In this document: piece after piece, positions 33,224-43,399 of the stretch
How positions within the stretch are numbered: position 1 is the first letter of the stretch
Layout of the letters: the number at the start of each line of letters is the position of its first letter
NCBI GenBank assembly: GCA_010093685.1
Contig: MU006216.1
Coordinates: forward strand, 2,598,487-2,662,486
Length of the DNA: 64,000 nt
Reading direction: 5' to 3'
DNA from: Ophiobolus disseminans
Taxonomy: Eukaryota; Ascomycota; Dothideomycetes; Pleosporales; Phaeosphaeriaceae
The notes under the pieces: model-generated
What the model saw: only the letters and a program-made list of their open reading frames with translations
Databases searched by the model: none
What the model was told of the DNA's origin: nothing
Position numbers and translations under genes: made by a program

Positions 33224-33552
33224 CTATCCCATAAACTCAAGCGCCTGTTATCATCAGCCTCGTCCCCCAACTCCACATTCTCTTCCCAAGATTCTAGGTA
33301 CTCACCGCCATTACAACACACGCCAAACTCACATACGGACTCAGGCGCTCGCCCACTCTCGCGGCCTTCCAGAAGGGCGAGACGAAGTAGTTGTCCTTGT
33401 TGCGGTCGATTATGCCGGGGAAGACGTAGTGGGCGTATGTCGAGGTGCAGATTGTGAGTAGGATGACGAGGAGCAGGGATTGGAAGTTGAAGAGGGCGGT
33501 CTGGGGGTGGAGTTAGTTGGTGTGGATATATTGTTGGGGAGGCGCGCACCAT
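33224..33552 (-). CDS. KSH1: Kish (TMEM167-type) secretory-pathway membrane protein
   Basis: Three exons (33550-33552, 33306-33500, 33224-33244; introns 49 and 61 bp) give 72 aa, the exact usual size of Kish. The first coding exon is only the ATG; the donor GTGCGC follows at once and the next exon starts ACC GCC CTC TTC, giving MTALFNFQSLL. The middle contains ICTSTYAHYVFPGIIDRNKD, FWKAARVGERLSPYVSLACV and the end AALEFMG. A leading hydrophobic helix and a C-terminal helix match the Golgi-resident family, required for early secretion in yeast. The start-codon exon makes it easy to miss. Divergent from TAF13. Confidence 0.9.
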
Positions 33553-34164
33553 TTTGGGGAGGGGGGATTGTAGAGGGTGTGCGGTGGGGTGGAATGAGGT
33601 GTGAGTTCGGCTTGGTTTGGAGGTGGGTTGGAGCCTGGGGATGTGGTATGGACAGATTGGAGAAGGTGATGGTAGTTCGGTGGAGATGCGCGCCGATGTG
33701 CGTCTGTGCGCGCGTGCATTGAGGATCGTCATTGCATGTGTCGCTGCGCGTCTTGGACATCGACTGCACCTGCCGCCATTCCCACATCGCCAAAACTTGG
33801 AATTCGGTCCTGACTTTTGCGTAGCCCATAGGCGCACTCGTACGACGACGATAATCCAGACGAAAAAGCCGGCGCAACGACGCGCAGAGGGATAGGCCAG
33901 AGAGAGCACGCAAACAACGGATAGGCGCATACCATGACGGAGGTACGCATGCGATTGCGGCAGAAGGGTCAGCAGTTCCCGACGCCAGACTGTGAGTGAG
34001 ATTGCGCCGTTTTCACCTTCGCCTGCGAGTGATTGCGGGATTATTGCGCGTTGCTATTTCCTCACTCTTCCCTCTCATACACAAAGCTCTACTCTCAACC
34101 TCCCACACCCACACCCTCAACCAAGTCTACCAATATCAACAAGACCCCCAAACACCAAACCAAA
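33553..34164. promoter_or_regulatory. Divergent promoter between KSH1 and TAF13
   Basis: 611 bp between opposed start codons. The TAF13 side is C/A-rich just before its ATG (CACCAAACCAAA). G-rich and C-rich stretches dominate the KSH1 side, with TGCGCGCGTGCATTG near 33706. No TATA box is evident on either side, as is common for housekeeping genes. Confidence 0.4.
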
Positions 34165-34674
34165 ATGCCCATCCCACCCCTCCCGCGCCACCCCCTCCAC
34201 CGCACCCACGACTCACGATCCCAACTCCTCCTAACACCCCCTCAAGTAGAAGCCTTCCTCCTCGCCTTCGGCGACAACGACTACCCACTCCCAGAAACCG
34301 TGCGCGTCCTCGACGAAATCATAACCGACTACATCATCGAGACGTGCCACGAAGCGGCCGCCGTCGCGCACCACGCCAAGCGTGCGAAAATCAAGCTCGA
34401 CGACTTCAAGTTCATGTTGAGGAGGGATACGGTCAAGTTGGGCAGGGTGAGCGATATGCTCGAGACGGATAAGGAGTTGAAGCGCAAGAGGAAGGCGTTT
34501 GATACGGATGAGGGCGCGGTGCTGGGGAAGGGCGAGGAGGAGAAGAGGGATGCGAAGGATGGAGGGGCTGCGGTGGAGAAGAAGGAGGAGAAGGGCGAGG
34601 GGGAGGCGAAGAAGAAGAGGAGGAAGAAGGATAAGGCTAGGGGTGAGGATCCGAGGAGTGTGAGGAGTCCTTGA
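34165..34674 (+). CDS. TAF13: TFIID subunit 13 (TAF13), histone-fold protein
   Basis: Single exon of 169 aa. The histone fold is at about 27-105: LTPPQVEAFLLAFGDND, YPLPETVRVLDEIITDYIIE, then KIKLDDFKFMLRRDTVKLGR and LETDKELKRKRKAF. This order and the DDFKFMLRRD motif identify TAF13, which pairs with TAF11 in TFIID and helps load TBP on RNA polymerase II promoters. The last ~60 residues are extremely Lys/Glu-rich (KKEEKGEGEAKKKRRKKDK), serving as a likely nuclear signal. The N-terminus is slightly longer than in yeast. Start chosen at the first ATG with good context (CAAAATG). Confidence 0.9.
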   Translation: MPIPPLPRHPLHRTHDSRSQLLLTPPQVEAFLLAFGDNDYPLPETVRVLDEIITDYIIETCHEAAAVAHHAKRAKIKLDDFKFMLRRDTVKLGRVSDMLETDKELKRKRKAFDTDEGAVLGKGEEEKRDAKDGGAAVEKKEEKGEGEAKKKRRKKDKARGEDPRSVRSP

Positions 34675-35397
34675 GCAGAGTCGCACGGCACTGTCGAAGA
34701 GGGGTATTTCGTGGCTAGAGAGAAGTTGAAGGGTGCTGCGATTGGCTTTCGCTCGCCGCGGACGCGGACTGGGCCCTCGAGAGGCTTCGCGAACACTACC
34801 TACACTAACGGCACTGCCTGCTAGGTTATACCTTTCTCCCATTCTACGACATCTAAGCATCACCACCACGGCGTTTATCCTACACTCTTCTGGCTAAGGC
34901 TCACTTCACGGCGCACGGTATGGGGATTGCATGGAGTTACATGGTTAAGAGACACATCCTTCTCAGCTCTCAACCACGGGAGAGGACATATTCTGGTCCA
35001 ACGATCAATCATCAAAATATTCACATTTGAGTGTTGGACTGATACCCCTTCGGCGGTGTGTAGTACACGGCACGGAGTATGCTTGGTGGTATTTGAGGCG
35101 TATTATTTCCTGCTTCTCTTGAAGCTGGGTCTAGTGCATGTATGCATGATAAGTGAGCCTGCTATGGTAATACAGAGCCTCGCACGTAATTCCCCATCGC
35201 TCACAACTCGCTCGCCAGTCATCCCTCGTCATCACTGTCCTTTTCCCTTGACTCGTTCACATTGTTCTTCGGCTCCAGCACCAGCTTTTCGAGCGCTTGT
35301 AGCGTCCGAGGAATGCCGTCATCTGGCGCATCTAAAAGACGCGCATTAGCACAACGCCAACGCCAAGCTCTTGTAAATATGCTCCGCTATGCCATGC
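34675..35397. other. Convergent intergenic region
   Basis: 723 bp between TAF13 (plus) and eIF3f (minus). No gene with recognisable content; the region should hold both terminators. Confidence 0.4.
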
Positions 35398-36534
35398 TCA
35401 TGCTTCTTGTGTCCTCTGCTGCCTACCTTTGCCACCGCCCCTCCGGTCACCGCCCTTTCCCCTGTCTCCTCCGTCTTTTTGGCCTTCACCGGCAAGAGCG
35501 TCAGTACCGCCGCCCATAGTGAGAGCTGCGGTCGCGAGTCGGTTCGAGAGGTCGATTTGCGTGCGGATGGTGTTGGCGAGGTAGGATACGACGAGGACGT
35601 CTTGGATGTGGTTGTTGCTGTGACTGTTAGGGGAGTTTAGTAAGAGGGGTGGTGCAACGTACAAGTCGCGCTCGATGTCGGCTGGGTCGACCTTTGGCGC
35701 CAGGCTGAGGGCATTCATCAAGAACTGTCCCAGCGCCGAGGATGGCTCAGCCTCTTCGTCCAGCACGTTGTTGACGTAATTCGAGACGCGCTCCAGCATG
35801 TCCAGGACGTGTTGCACGGCGCGCTCCAATGAGTCCAAATCGGTCATGATTTCTTGTGACCTATCCTCGCGATCCTTTGCCGATGAGATGAGTTCCAGCC
35901 CCGACTTCTCCGCCTCGCCGTACTTGATCTCGTGGGGGACGGGGATGAAGTGGCATGAGTCCGCCGCGCGCTCGGAGGTCACTCCAATGGGCGCCGAGAT
36001 GTATGTCCGTGACTCGATCTCCTGGCCGGGTACTGTGGAAACTGTGAGGTGGACGGCGGGGTGTGGCCATGTGCCGTCGCCCTGTTGGCTGTAGAAGTTC
36101 TGGATGAGGGCGGAGAAGGTGTTGAGGTCGCTGCTGGTCGCGTACCAACCAACGAGCACCTCGCGGGGGTTTGCGCGCAGGTGGAGGGCGAGCATCTGCT
36201 TCTGGTAGTCCATGTCGACCTCGACCTGCTCGGCCGTCTCGGTGTGGGGGACGGCGTAGCAGTTGCGGATCTCGATTTCGGTGCCATCCTCGCTGCGGGT
36301 GCCGAGGAGCGTGCCGATGACGCGTTCTTGGTCGGCGGGGCGGCGGAGGGAGTGGTCGAGGATGGAGAAGACGGCCTGAGGGGGTTATGTCAGCACTCAG
36401 GGCATGGACTGTGCAGTGCATGCGCGCACCTGGGGCTGTATGGCCACGTTCAGCGGGGCAGTCGAGGGTTGAGCGCCGACGGGGGCCGGGCCAAGCGGGC
36501 GGGCGAGGTGGAGGAACGAGTCTCGAGCAGACAT
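35398..36534 (-). CDS. Translation initiation factor eIF3 subunit F (MPN domain)
   Basis: Three exons (36430-36534, 35663-36375, 35398-35617; introns 54 and 45 bp) give 345 aa. The MPN domain (about 28-165) includes LNVAIQPQAVFSILDHSLRR, ERVIGTLLGTRSEDGTEIEI, LVGWYATSSDLNTFSALIQ and VPGQEIESRTYISAPIG. The JAMM metalloprotease ligands are absent, as normal for eIF3f. NNHIQDVLVVSYLANTIRTQ near 270 is the conserved C-terminal helix; the second intron must end at AG 35618-35619 to keep DFNNH. The last ~45 residues are Gly/Lys/Arg-rich. It works in the cytosolic eIF3 complex. Head to head with UTP25. Confidence 0.92.
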
Positions 36535-36780
36535 GGCGAGGGCGGTGTCTTCCGGGGTGCAGCGAGATACGTGAGGCGACGGGGGGTGTCGAAGGCGTCG
36601 AAGTGGTGGGGTAGTGATATTCTTCGCGAAATCTGGGCAGGTGCGGTTCGCTAGCACGGGCCACCGAGATTTATTTTCTGGTGGAGACTTGGATGAGCAT
36701 GCATGCACGTCGCAACTTGAACCACCTCTCACCAACACACCTGAGATATCTGGAGCTGGTTGCAGTGGAATTGTGTATAA
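36535..36780. promoter_or_regulatory. Short bidirectional promoter of eIF3f and UTP25
   Basis: Just 246 bp separate the two start codons, so a single nucleosome-free region likely drives both a translation-initiation gene and a ribosome-biogenesis gene. The centre carries GATGAGCATGCATGCACG with an overlapping GCATGC palindrome (36694-36707). GATGAG is close to the PAC element (GATGAG) seen upstream of fungal ribosome-biogenesis genes; this exact hexamer occurs at about 36693. Confidence 0.5.
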
Positions 36781-39072
36781 ATGGCGCCAATGAGAGGAAG
36801 AGGCGGCTTTCGTGGACGGGGTAGAGGCGGCGCGAGAGGCGGCGCAAGAGGTGGAGCGAGTGGCAGGTCAAGAGGAAGAGGCGGATTCAGAGGCGGATCG
36901 CGGGGCGGATATGCTGCGGCAAGAACGAGTGACGAGGTGGACGATGCGTGAGTACGGGTTTGGTATCAGAAAGAAGCGAACAACGAGCTGAACCGATGCA
37001 GAGTTCCGAACATGCGTCAATCTCACGAACCTGAACAGAGTCAGTCCGAATCCGAGTCCGAGTCCGAGGCATCTGCTTCAGAAGATGAAGACGAGGGGAA
37101 GCCCATCTTGAACACCTACGCGACCCTACTGCAAGAGCTGGCCCACAATCGGCGCGATGAACCACGCTACAAGAAACGGAAGTTGCGCCACGAGGCAGCC
37201 GCACCACCAGAGATGCGGCCCGATGCTGCCGCCGAGCACGTCCAGGAGCTGGATGACGGCGAGATGCGCCACAAAGACGAACTGCGTCCAAAGGAAGACC
37301 TTGGGAGCCCGAGAAGACGGTCTGATGATGCGGTCGCCGGACAGAACGTAACACAGTATCAAGAGTATGTCGAAGTAGACGATGACCTGAAACATGTGGA
37401 GGATTATGCGTACGAACGACATGTCGCGAATCCAGACCAGATCCACCTAGAGCTGCGTTTGGAAAAGATATTGGCGAATCAATGGTCGACGAAACGGCTG
37501 GAGATCGATGGTGGAAGAGCAGTTCTTCAAGTACCCAGCGAAGAAGACGTAGCCCTGGGCAGGCGAAAGGCCAGGAGCACCCGCGACTTGCAGCTGAAGG
37601 CACGACTTGCCGACAACGCGCTCAAGGTAGTCGGGACCTTCAAAGACGACGTCGAGCAAGCTATAGTGCCTTCCATATTTGGCTACCAGGACGTGCTGTT
37701 TGGCGCAAGGACAGTGCAGAACGCCGCACGACTACGCGACATCACCTGTCTGCACGCGCTCAACCACATCCTGATGGGAAGGGACTGCGTACTCAAGAAC
37801 AACGCAAAGCTGGCCGCAGCGAGCGAGGATGAGGATGTCGAGTATCGTGACCAGGGGTTCACGCGACCGAAGATCTTGTTCTTGCTCGAGACTAAGCAGG
37901 CATGTGTTAGGGTACTGGACTCCATCACGAAGCTGTTCACCTTTGAGCAGCAAGAGAACAAGAAACGCTTTCTCGACACCTTTTCCATCACCGAACAGAA
38001 ATTCTCAGACGATAAACCAGCAGACTTTAGAGAGCTGTTTGAGGGCAACGACGAGAACGAGTTTCGTGTTGGCGTGAAGCTGACGAGGAAGACGTTGAAA
38101 CTGTACTCTACCTTCTACAACTCCGATATCATATTCGCATCCACACTAGGCCTAAGACGAGCCATTGAATCCGGGGACCCTAAAAAGCGCGACTACGATT
38201 TCCTCTCATCCATCGAGATGGTCATCATGGAGCAGGCAGACGCCACACTAATGCAAAATTGGGAGCATGCCGAATTTGTCTTCGAGCACCTCAACCTCCA
38301 GCCGAAGGATGCACATGGCTGCGACTTCTCGCGGGTGCGATCATGGTACCTGGACGACCACGCAAAATACATCCGCCAAACCATAATACTCTCCGCCTAC
38401 CTCACACCCAAGATCAACACCCTCTACAACAAACACATGCGTAATGTAGCTGGCCGCTTAAAATACACTCCTGACTACACGTCCGGTCTCATCGAGTCTC
38501 TCTCCTACGGCATCAAGCAAACCTTTCTACGCTTCGACTCACCATCCCACCTCACGGACCCTGATGCACGCTTTAAGTACTTCAGCTCCACCAGCATGTC
38601 CTCCATCATGCGCCTGCCAAAGCCACTCGAAGGTGGGCCTGGCGTACTCGTCTTCATACCCAGCTACCTTGACTTCGTACGCGTCCGCAACTCTCTTGTA
38701 GATGTCGAAATCTCCTACGCGTCAATAAGCGAGTACACGGATGCGACTGACGTTCGGAAAGCGCGCTCGCATTTCATGAATGGCAAGCACTCTCTGCTTT
38801 TGTATACCGGGCGTGCGCACCACTTCCACCGGTATAATATTCGGGGAGTCAAAAGAGTCGTGTTCTACGGCGTTCCCGAAAACCCAATTTTCTACGAGGA
38901 GATCCTGGGCTTCATCGGCAAAAGCATAGAGAGAGCGGAGATAAGTCGCGCCGAAGCAAATGTCAGAGTCTGCTTCAGCAGATGGGAGCGCATGGAGTTG
39001 GAGCGAATCGTCGGCGGGAAGAGAGTGGGGAAGATGTGCAACGACAAGGGCGATGTATTCGATTTTGTCTAA
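36781..39072 (+). CDS. UTP25: U3 snoRNA-associated protein UTP25
   Basis: Two exons (36781-36947, 37002-39072; intron 54 bp) give 745 aa. The N-terminus is an RGG box (RGRGGFRGRGRGG-type repeats, residues 5-46), split from an acidic Ser/Glu region by the intron. The conserved core (from about 190) contains LFGARTVQNAARLRD, HALNHIL, KILFLLETKQACVRVLDSI, DFLSSIEMVIMEQADATLMQ, SWYLDDHAKYIRQTI, VLVFIPSYLDFVRVRN and RAHHFHRYNIRGVKRVVFYG. This is the UTP25 helicase-like fold, related to DEAD-box proteins but lacking intact ATPase motifs. It takes part in the nucleolar SSU processome for 18S rRNA maturation. Ends 123 bp before the HET gene stop. Confidence 0.92.
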
Positions 39073-39194
39073 GTGCATCATATAGCTGAATCACAAACAA
39101 CAGTCATTGGGAGGAGTACTGCTTCCACCACATCCTCGACTTCTTCCTGCTCTCTTCAACCTTCGGCTTCGTCCGTTTCCCCTCAAGCGCATAA

Positions 39195-40283
39195 CTAATC
39201 GTATCGATCGCGGGCAGCCAACACTTGCGGATCAGAATCATGCACTCCCAGCATCATCTGCAAACACGCAACGTACCGGTCCAAGCCCTGCCACACAAAA
39301 TTCGACCGCTGATAGTCCCGCACATACGGCAGCTGCTTCTCGCGCCGCAAATACAGCTCCCACAGCAGCTGCGACGGCGTCTTGGAGTAGTCGGGATCGA
39401 TGGGATAGATCGCTAATTCTTGTGGACGTATCAGCCCCAAGAGACCGTACACGCGGTCCCGCGCATCCAGGCACTTTGCCTGCTTGAATTGCTCGAATAA
39501 TTGGGAGCTGTGGACCCAGCGCGGCGACGTGTTGGGGTCGTCCCAATGCGCGGTCCGACACGACACGATGTTGTGCGCAGGCGAGAACTGCAGCGCCGTG
39601 AGGTTGTTATTGATTTTTGACCCGAACACATTCGACCACCTCGCGCGCGTGAAGAGCCTGGGTAAAGCGTCGCTGCTCGTGCGCGCCGCACCAGCCCAGA
39701 TAGACACGCTCTGCCCCAGCACGTATTCTTGAACGATCCATAAACGCCGCCAATACTCGTCGCTGCACAACGCCATCAAATCTCTTATAAACATTTCTAC
39801 ATCCACATCCACATCCGCTTCTTCAACCAGCCTATTCAACGCACCCTCCAACCCCCCATCCAACCACGCAACCACGCGCCATGCGCGCGAATATATCTCC
39901 CCCATCAGCGCAACTTGGTGGTTCCGCTCCTCAACGCACAGCTGATTTATACAAAGCGCATCAATCCAGACATATCCAACCTCAGTCCCGCTATTTCTCC
40001 ACTGCGCCAGAAACGCCCAGAGGCTGTCCCGCACCCAGAATGGCCGCCCGTCCAGCACGATGAAGCGCGTGGCCACGCCTTCGCCCCATACGTAGGACAG
40101 CGCTGTGTACGGAGGCGCAGTGGACAAAGGGACGACGCATAGGGTGCAGAAGATCAAAGCGCCCGGGTCTTGCCATGTGTCGTGTTGGACGGAGAGGAGG
40201 CGGATGTTTGGGCTGGAGGAGGTGTTGAGGGGGTGGGCGGCGTAGGTGGATTGTGTTGGGTCTGGGTCTGAGGAATCGGTCAT
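39195..40283 (-). CDS. HET-domain protein, apparently intact
   Basis: Single exon of 362 aa. HET hallmarks are in order: YTALSYVWGEG (59-69), VGYVWIDALCINQ (102-114), a Gln-Val-x-Met-GEIYSRA block (123-134), WRRLWIVQEYVLG (178-190), then CLDARDRVYGLLGL and IDPDYSKT, which mark the end of the domain. There is no long C-terminal effector region, so it is a minimal HET protein. HET domains cause programmed cell death in vegetative incompatibility, typically when triggered by a partner. The flanking genes do not suggest one: UTP25 upstream, an orphan downstream. All diagnostic residues look present, unlike the two damaged copies in this window. Confidence 0.85.
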   Translation of the reverse strand: MTDSSDPDPTQSTYAAHPLNTSSSPNIRLLSVQHDTWQDPGALIFCTLCVVPLSTAPPYTALSYVWGEGVATRFIVLDGRPFWVRDSLWAFLAQWRNSGTEVGYVWIDALCINQLCVEERNHQVALMGEIYSRAWRVVAWLDGGLEGALNRLVEEADVDVDVEMFIRDLMALCSDEYWRRLWIVQEYVLGQSVSIWAGAARTSSDALPRLFTRARWSNVFGSKINNNLTALQFSPAHNIVSCRTAHWDDPNTSPRWVHSSQLFEQFKQAKCLDARDRVYGLLGLIRPQELAIYPIDPDYSKTPSQLLWELYLRREKQLPYVRDYQRSNFVWQGLDRYVACLQMMLGVHDSDPQVLAARDRYD

Positions 40284-40803
40284 GGTGGGATGTGTGGGAG
40301 GGAAGCGCGGTGGGGGGATGGGGGTTGTGGTGGCATTTTTTTGGGGTGGAGTGAATTGTTGGGGAGGAGGGTGAGGCTGTGCTGGAGATGGAGATCCAGG
40401 GGGTAGGGCGACTAAGCGAAGATGGCGCGAGTCAATGGATTTGAGTAGGGATGGGCAATGTGCAGGGCCTGTTGTGATGGAGAATTGTAGTGAGGAAGGA
40501 TGATTGTACTACCATAAATAGGTCATGATGCTTACCCAGATTGAATGGTGTTGGTAAGAAACAATGTAGTTTCTAGTAACGTACACTCCCTTCAGCACAC
40601 TGCATCGTCACAAATATCGAAATCGAGAGTATCACATTCAAATCCACATGTACACTTCATAGACACGAAAACACGCTTGAGTTAATATCCATTCATAATA
40701 CAATTCAACTCTCAAACAAATTTCTCATTCTTACATTCTACAAAGTACGCCATAACTCCCAACACCCGCCATTAACGCCAAACCCCAAACTCCACACAAC
40801 TAC
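40284..40803. other. Intergenic upstream of the HET gene
   Basis: 520 bp with no supported gene. The left part is G/T-rich on the plus strand (GGTGGGGGGATGGGGGTTGTGG), i.e. a pyrimidine-rich leader of the minus-strand HET gene. The right part is A/T-rich. Confidence 0.4.
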
Positions 40804-41994
40804 TCACCCCTCCTCCCTTGCCGCCCCAACCGCCTTAATCCATTCCTCAACAAACAACCTCTTCACAGCCCTCCTCCCCCCCTCCCCACCCCTCCCCTTC
40901 CCTTCCTTGTCCAGCATCCGCAAGTACGCCCACGGCGCCGCCTTCGCCCTCGCCATCACACGCTTATCGAACCCCAACGCCCACTTCTCGTTCTCATGCG
41001 ACGCAGAGGAGATGTCTGAGAAATTGAGCGTCGTGGACGAGAGGCTTGTGTTTATGTAGACGGCGAATTTGGCGTTGATGGGGCTGGTGGAGGCGATGAG
41101 GGCGCGGTTGGAGATCCAGGCGCCGGTTTGGGAGATGCTGTCGGAGGGATAGAGGGGTGGGAATGGGTCTGCGGAGGGGGAGGGGGGGTTGGACATAGTG
41201 GCGGAGGGGGGGTAAGAGACATCGGCGTCGGGCTCGGGTGTCTGTGCGGCCGGGCGAAGGGTATCAACTTCAGGATTGAAGGCATTTGCTTCCGGGTTGA
41301 AGGTTACGTGGTGCTCTGAAGTATCGGTAGGGTCGAGGACTTGTTCGCACGGAAGAGATTCATCCGCATCGTCAGTGCCATGTGCGTGATCCTGCAAAGT
41401 GGCGTCAGCATCAGTAGCGATAAACTGATCAAAGTCAAACAACGTACCCGATTCCATCGTCCCAACATCTTCCTCCATATCAAAGTCACGCAGCACGTCT
41501 ACGTCAATACCCATCCTTTCCTGCTCGCAGCAGCGGTCTTGAACATCGAGCATTAGCACATCCTCGGCACCAGAAATATGCTCCACCCTCTCAAAAGCTG
41601 CAGGCATCAAACGCCCATAGCCGCAGAACTGCGCATCCATAGGCACCGTCGGATCGTGGAACTGGAAGTGATCCAGCACATCGAGCTGTAGATTCGCATC
41701 TAGAAATTCGTCCTCGGAAGCGGCGCACATGCGCGCGATGAGGTCGTGGCAGGTGAAGCATCCGTTAAAGGTAAGCACTGGCTCGGTGGGACATATTTCG
41801 GCGCATTGTGAAATCACAATCTCGTTCTCGTGTGGTGTGTCGGAGTCGAAATGTGAATCGGTCGAGATGCTAAAATGCGTGCGTGTCGGCGAGAGACCAT
41901 AAGCGTGACGTGTGTCGGAGTCGATGGAGGAATCAGTCGAGATACTGAAATGGGTGCGTGCTGGCGAGAGACCATCAACGTGATGGGTAGACAT
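40804..41994 (-). CDS. Orphan protein with tandem 25-residue repeat
   Basis: I do not recognise this gene. From ATG 41994 it encodes 396 aa; the frame stays open about 220 bp further upstream without an ATG, so an earlier exon may exist. Residues ~6-55 are two near-identical repeats around GLSPARTHFSISTDSSIDSD and GLSPTRTHFSISTDSHFDSD. The middle is acidic with several Cys (CFTCHDLIARMCA; RCCEQE), then Asp/Glu-rich, then Pro/Ser-rich. The C-terminal 90 residues are better ordered: NAKFAVYINTSLSSTTLNF, KWALGFDKRVMARAKAAPWA and KRLFVEEWIKAV. The FxxxxxARAKxxPW pattern suggests a conserved C-terminal module of unknown role. Confidence 0.55.
   Translation of the reverse strand: MSTHHVDGLSPARTHFSISTDSSIDSDTRHAYGLSPTRTHFSISTDSHFDSDTPHENEIVISQCAEICPTEPVLTFNGCFTCHDLIARMCAASEDEFLDANLQLDVLDHFQFHDPTVPMDAQFCGYGRLMPAAFERVEHISGAEDVLMLDVQDRCCEQERMGIDVDVLRDFDMEEDVGTMESGTLFDFDQFIATDADATLQDHAHGTDDADESLPCEQVLDPTDTSEHHVTFNPEANAFNPEVDTLRPAAQTPEPDADVSYPPSATMSNPPSPSADPFPPLYPSDSISQTGAWISNRALIASTSPINAKFAVYINTSLSSTTLNFSDISSASHENEKWALGFDKRVMARAKAAPWAYLRMLDKEGKGRGGEGGRRAVKRLFVEEWIKAVGAAREEG
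41835..41984. repeat. Two tandem copies of a 75-bp unit inside the orphan gene
   Basis: Copies at 41835-41909 and 41910-41984, each starting GTGTGTCGGAGTCGA and holding GGCGAGAGACCAT. They differ at scattered positions, and because 75 is a multiple of three the reading frame is kept, giving 25-residue repeats. This is a recent in-frame duplication. Confidence 0.8.
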
Positions 41995-42475
41995 GGCGGA
42001 TTCGTCGATTGAGGCGTCAAGTCCTGCCTTGGTGCCTATATCGGTAGAAGGAGTAATAAACTCGTGTTGTTCGAGGTGTCCCAATCCTGCTCGGGTACCT
42101 ATGGCGGTAGGAGTAATCAATGTGAAGTGGTGGGGATAGGGAAGATATGTGCATATCGTAGTGTGGGATATATACGTTGCACAAGATGTTGCGAGGTTAG
42201 GCCTGTGTGTGGACAATGTATATGCACACTAGTTGGTACACTGCGATGTGCCGGTATAGTGTTGTGTACATGAGTGGTGTCTCGAGACATCGGAACTTCA
42301 CATTGTGAACGAGCATGTCTTTGCTCAAACTTGACTCGTAACACTGCCTTCTTGCTCGAGTGCGAATGCAAAACGTTCGCAATTACGCATTCGTTTCTGC
42401 ATACTCGAGCCTGTGTGATAGCGATGTAGAATGTCTGTGGTGTCGCTCGTTTCGTTTGGATTCGCCGGCTCTTTA
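41995..42475. other. Region upstream of the orphan gene
   Basis: 481 bp. The first ~220 bp remain open in the frame of the orphan gene and encode another near-duplicate (ITPTAIGTRAGL and ITPSTDIGTKAGL), so part of this may be coding if a 5' exon exists. The rest has no recognisable gene. Confidence 0.35.
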
Positions 42476-43399
42476 TCATCTCGTCGAATGTTTCTTTTCA
42501 CTCAGGGTAATCGAGACCAACTCGCCACATTTCCTGTTCATCTCTTCCAGAACAACTACACAGTTCTCTGGGAACCACTTACGGAATTTTACATCATCAG
42601 GAATACTAATGCTGAGCTTATGCAGCGTTTTTGGAAGCCTGTCAAAGAAAGTCCAATCATGCCGTATCTCCAGCACAGGGTTCTGCGGCTTAGCCTTCAG
42701 GAAGCTTATTATATGGTCGTCATTGGGGTCTATATCTGTACCGGTGACGCAGAGTTCTAGATCCTGTAGTGGGTTTTCTCTGTCGTTCAAAATGGCGAGG
42801 AGAGCATTGGTATCTTGATGTGTCAACGAAGGTGCAATTATCGTGGCGGAGATGCTGATATGTGGCGTGCAGCAACCGTGCTTGATATAGTCGCAAAGTA
42901 CGGATTGTGGATCGACACAGTTCTCTCTGGAATCGTAACATACATCGAGCGTTATGGTGATGTTCTTGACTCTCAGTTTCTTCGTGTGTGTGAGGCAAAG
43001 CAGGCGAGACGAGGCGTCTGGAATCGGATGCAAACATATTCCCATCTCCCGCATAACATCGATGTGAGTCGAGACATACGACGTTATCAAAGGTGGGAAT
43101 TCTGGAGGACTTGTTACGGATCGAACCTCGTAAAATGGGAAACTTTGGCCCTCCCCAACAGTAAATTGTGCGTGGTCGAAAAATTGCTGCATTCCTTCCT
43201 CAAGAAATTGGCGATTGGTTATGAGCCATGCTGGTAGGCCCTTGAGAATGGCGAAGTTTGCCGTTACTTCGTAACGCGCAATTACAACAAACTCTTTGTG
43301 GCGGAAGCCAAGAAGTGTGTTGGACCAGAGGCGATGGTAGATTTGATCCTTTAGTTCCCTTGGTAGACGGAAGAAGTATGATGAGCTGTGGAGTGCCAT
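42476..43399 (-). CDS. F-box-like fungal protein (LPRELxxxIYxxLW type)
   Basis: Single exon of 307 aa. The N-terminus FFRLPRELKDQIYHRLWSNT (9-28) is the short helical motif found at the head of many fungal hypothetical proteins, related to the F-box. It is followed by NRQFLEEGMQQFF (61-73), the usual second block. The rest alternates predicted strands and helices without a known domain. F-box proteins recruit substrates to SCF ubiquitin ligases, but for this fungal group no function is established. No signal peptide or membrane helix. Confidence 0.7.
   Translation of the reverse strand: MALHSSSYFFRLPRELKDQIYHRLWSNTLLGFRHKEFVVIARYEVTANFAILKGLPAWLITNRQFLEEGMQQFFDHAQFTVGEGQSFPFYEVRSVTSPPEFPPLITSYVSTHIDVMREMGICLHPIPDASSRLLCLTHTKKLRVKNITITLDVCYDSRENCVDPQSVLCDYIKHGCCTPHISISATIIAPSLTHQDTNALLAILNDRENPLQDLELCVTGTDIDPNDDHIISFLKAKPQNPVLEIRHDWTFFDRLPKTLHKLSISIPDDVKFRKWFPENCVVVLEEMNRKCGELVSITLSEKKHSTR

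Noticed and set aside
33151..33930. Long minus-strand frame of 259 codons covering KSH1
   Set aside because: It reads through the KSH1 introns in a different frame; Pro/His/Arg-rich composition is a shadow of C-rich DNA.
35861..36664. 267-codon frame over the eIF3f gene
   Set aside because: Alternate-frame shadow of eIF3f, very rich in Arg/Pro/His.
42117..42479. 120-codon minus-strand frame upstream of the orphan gene
   Set aside because: Different frame from the orphan, no domain, ends in the F-box-like gene.
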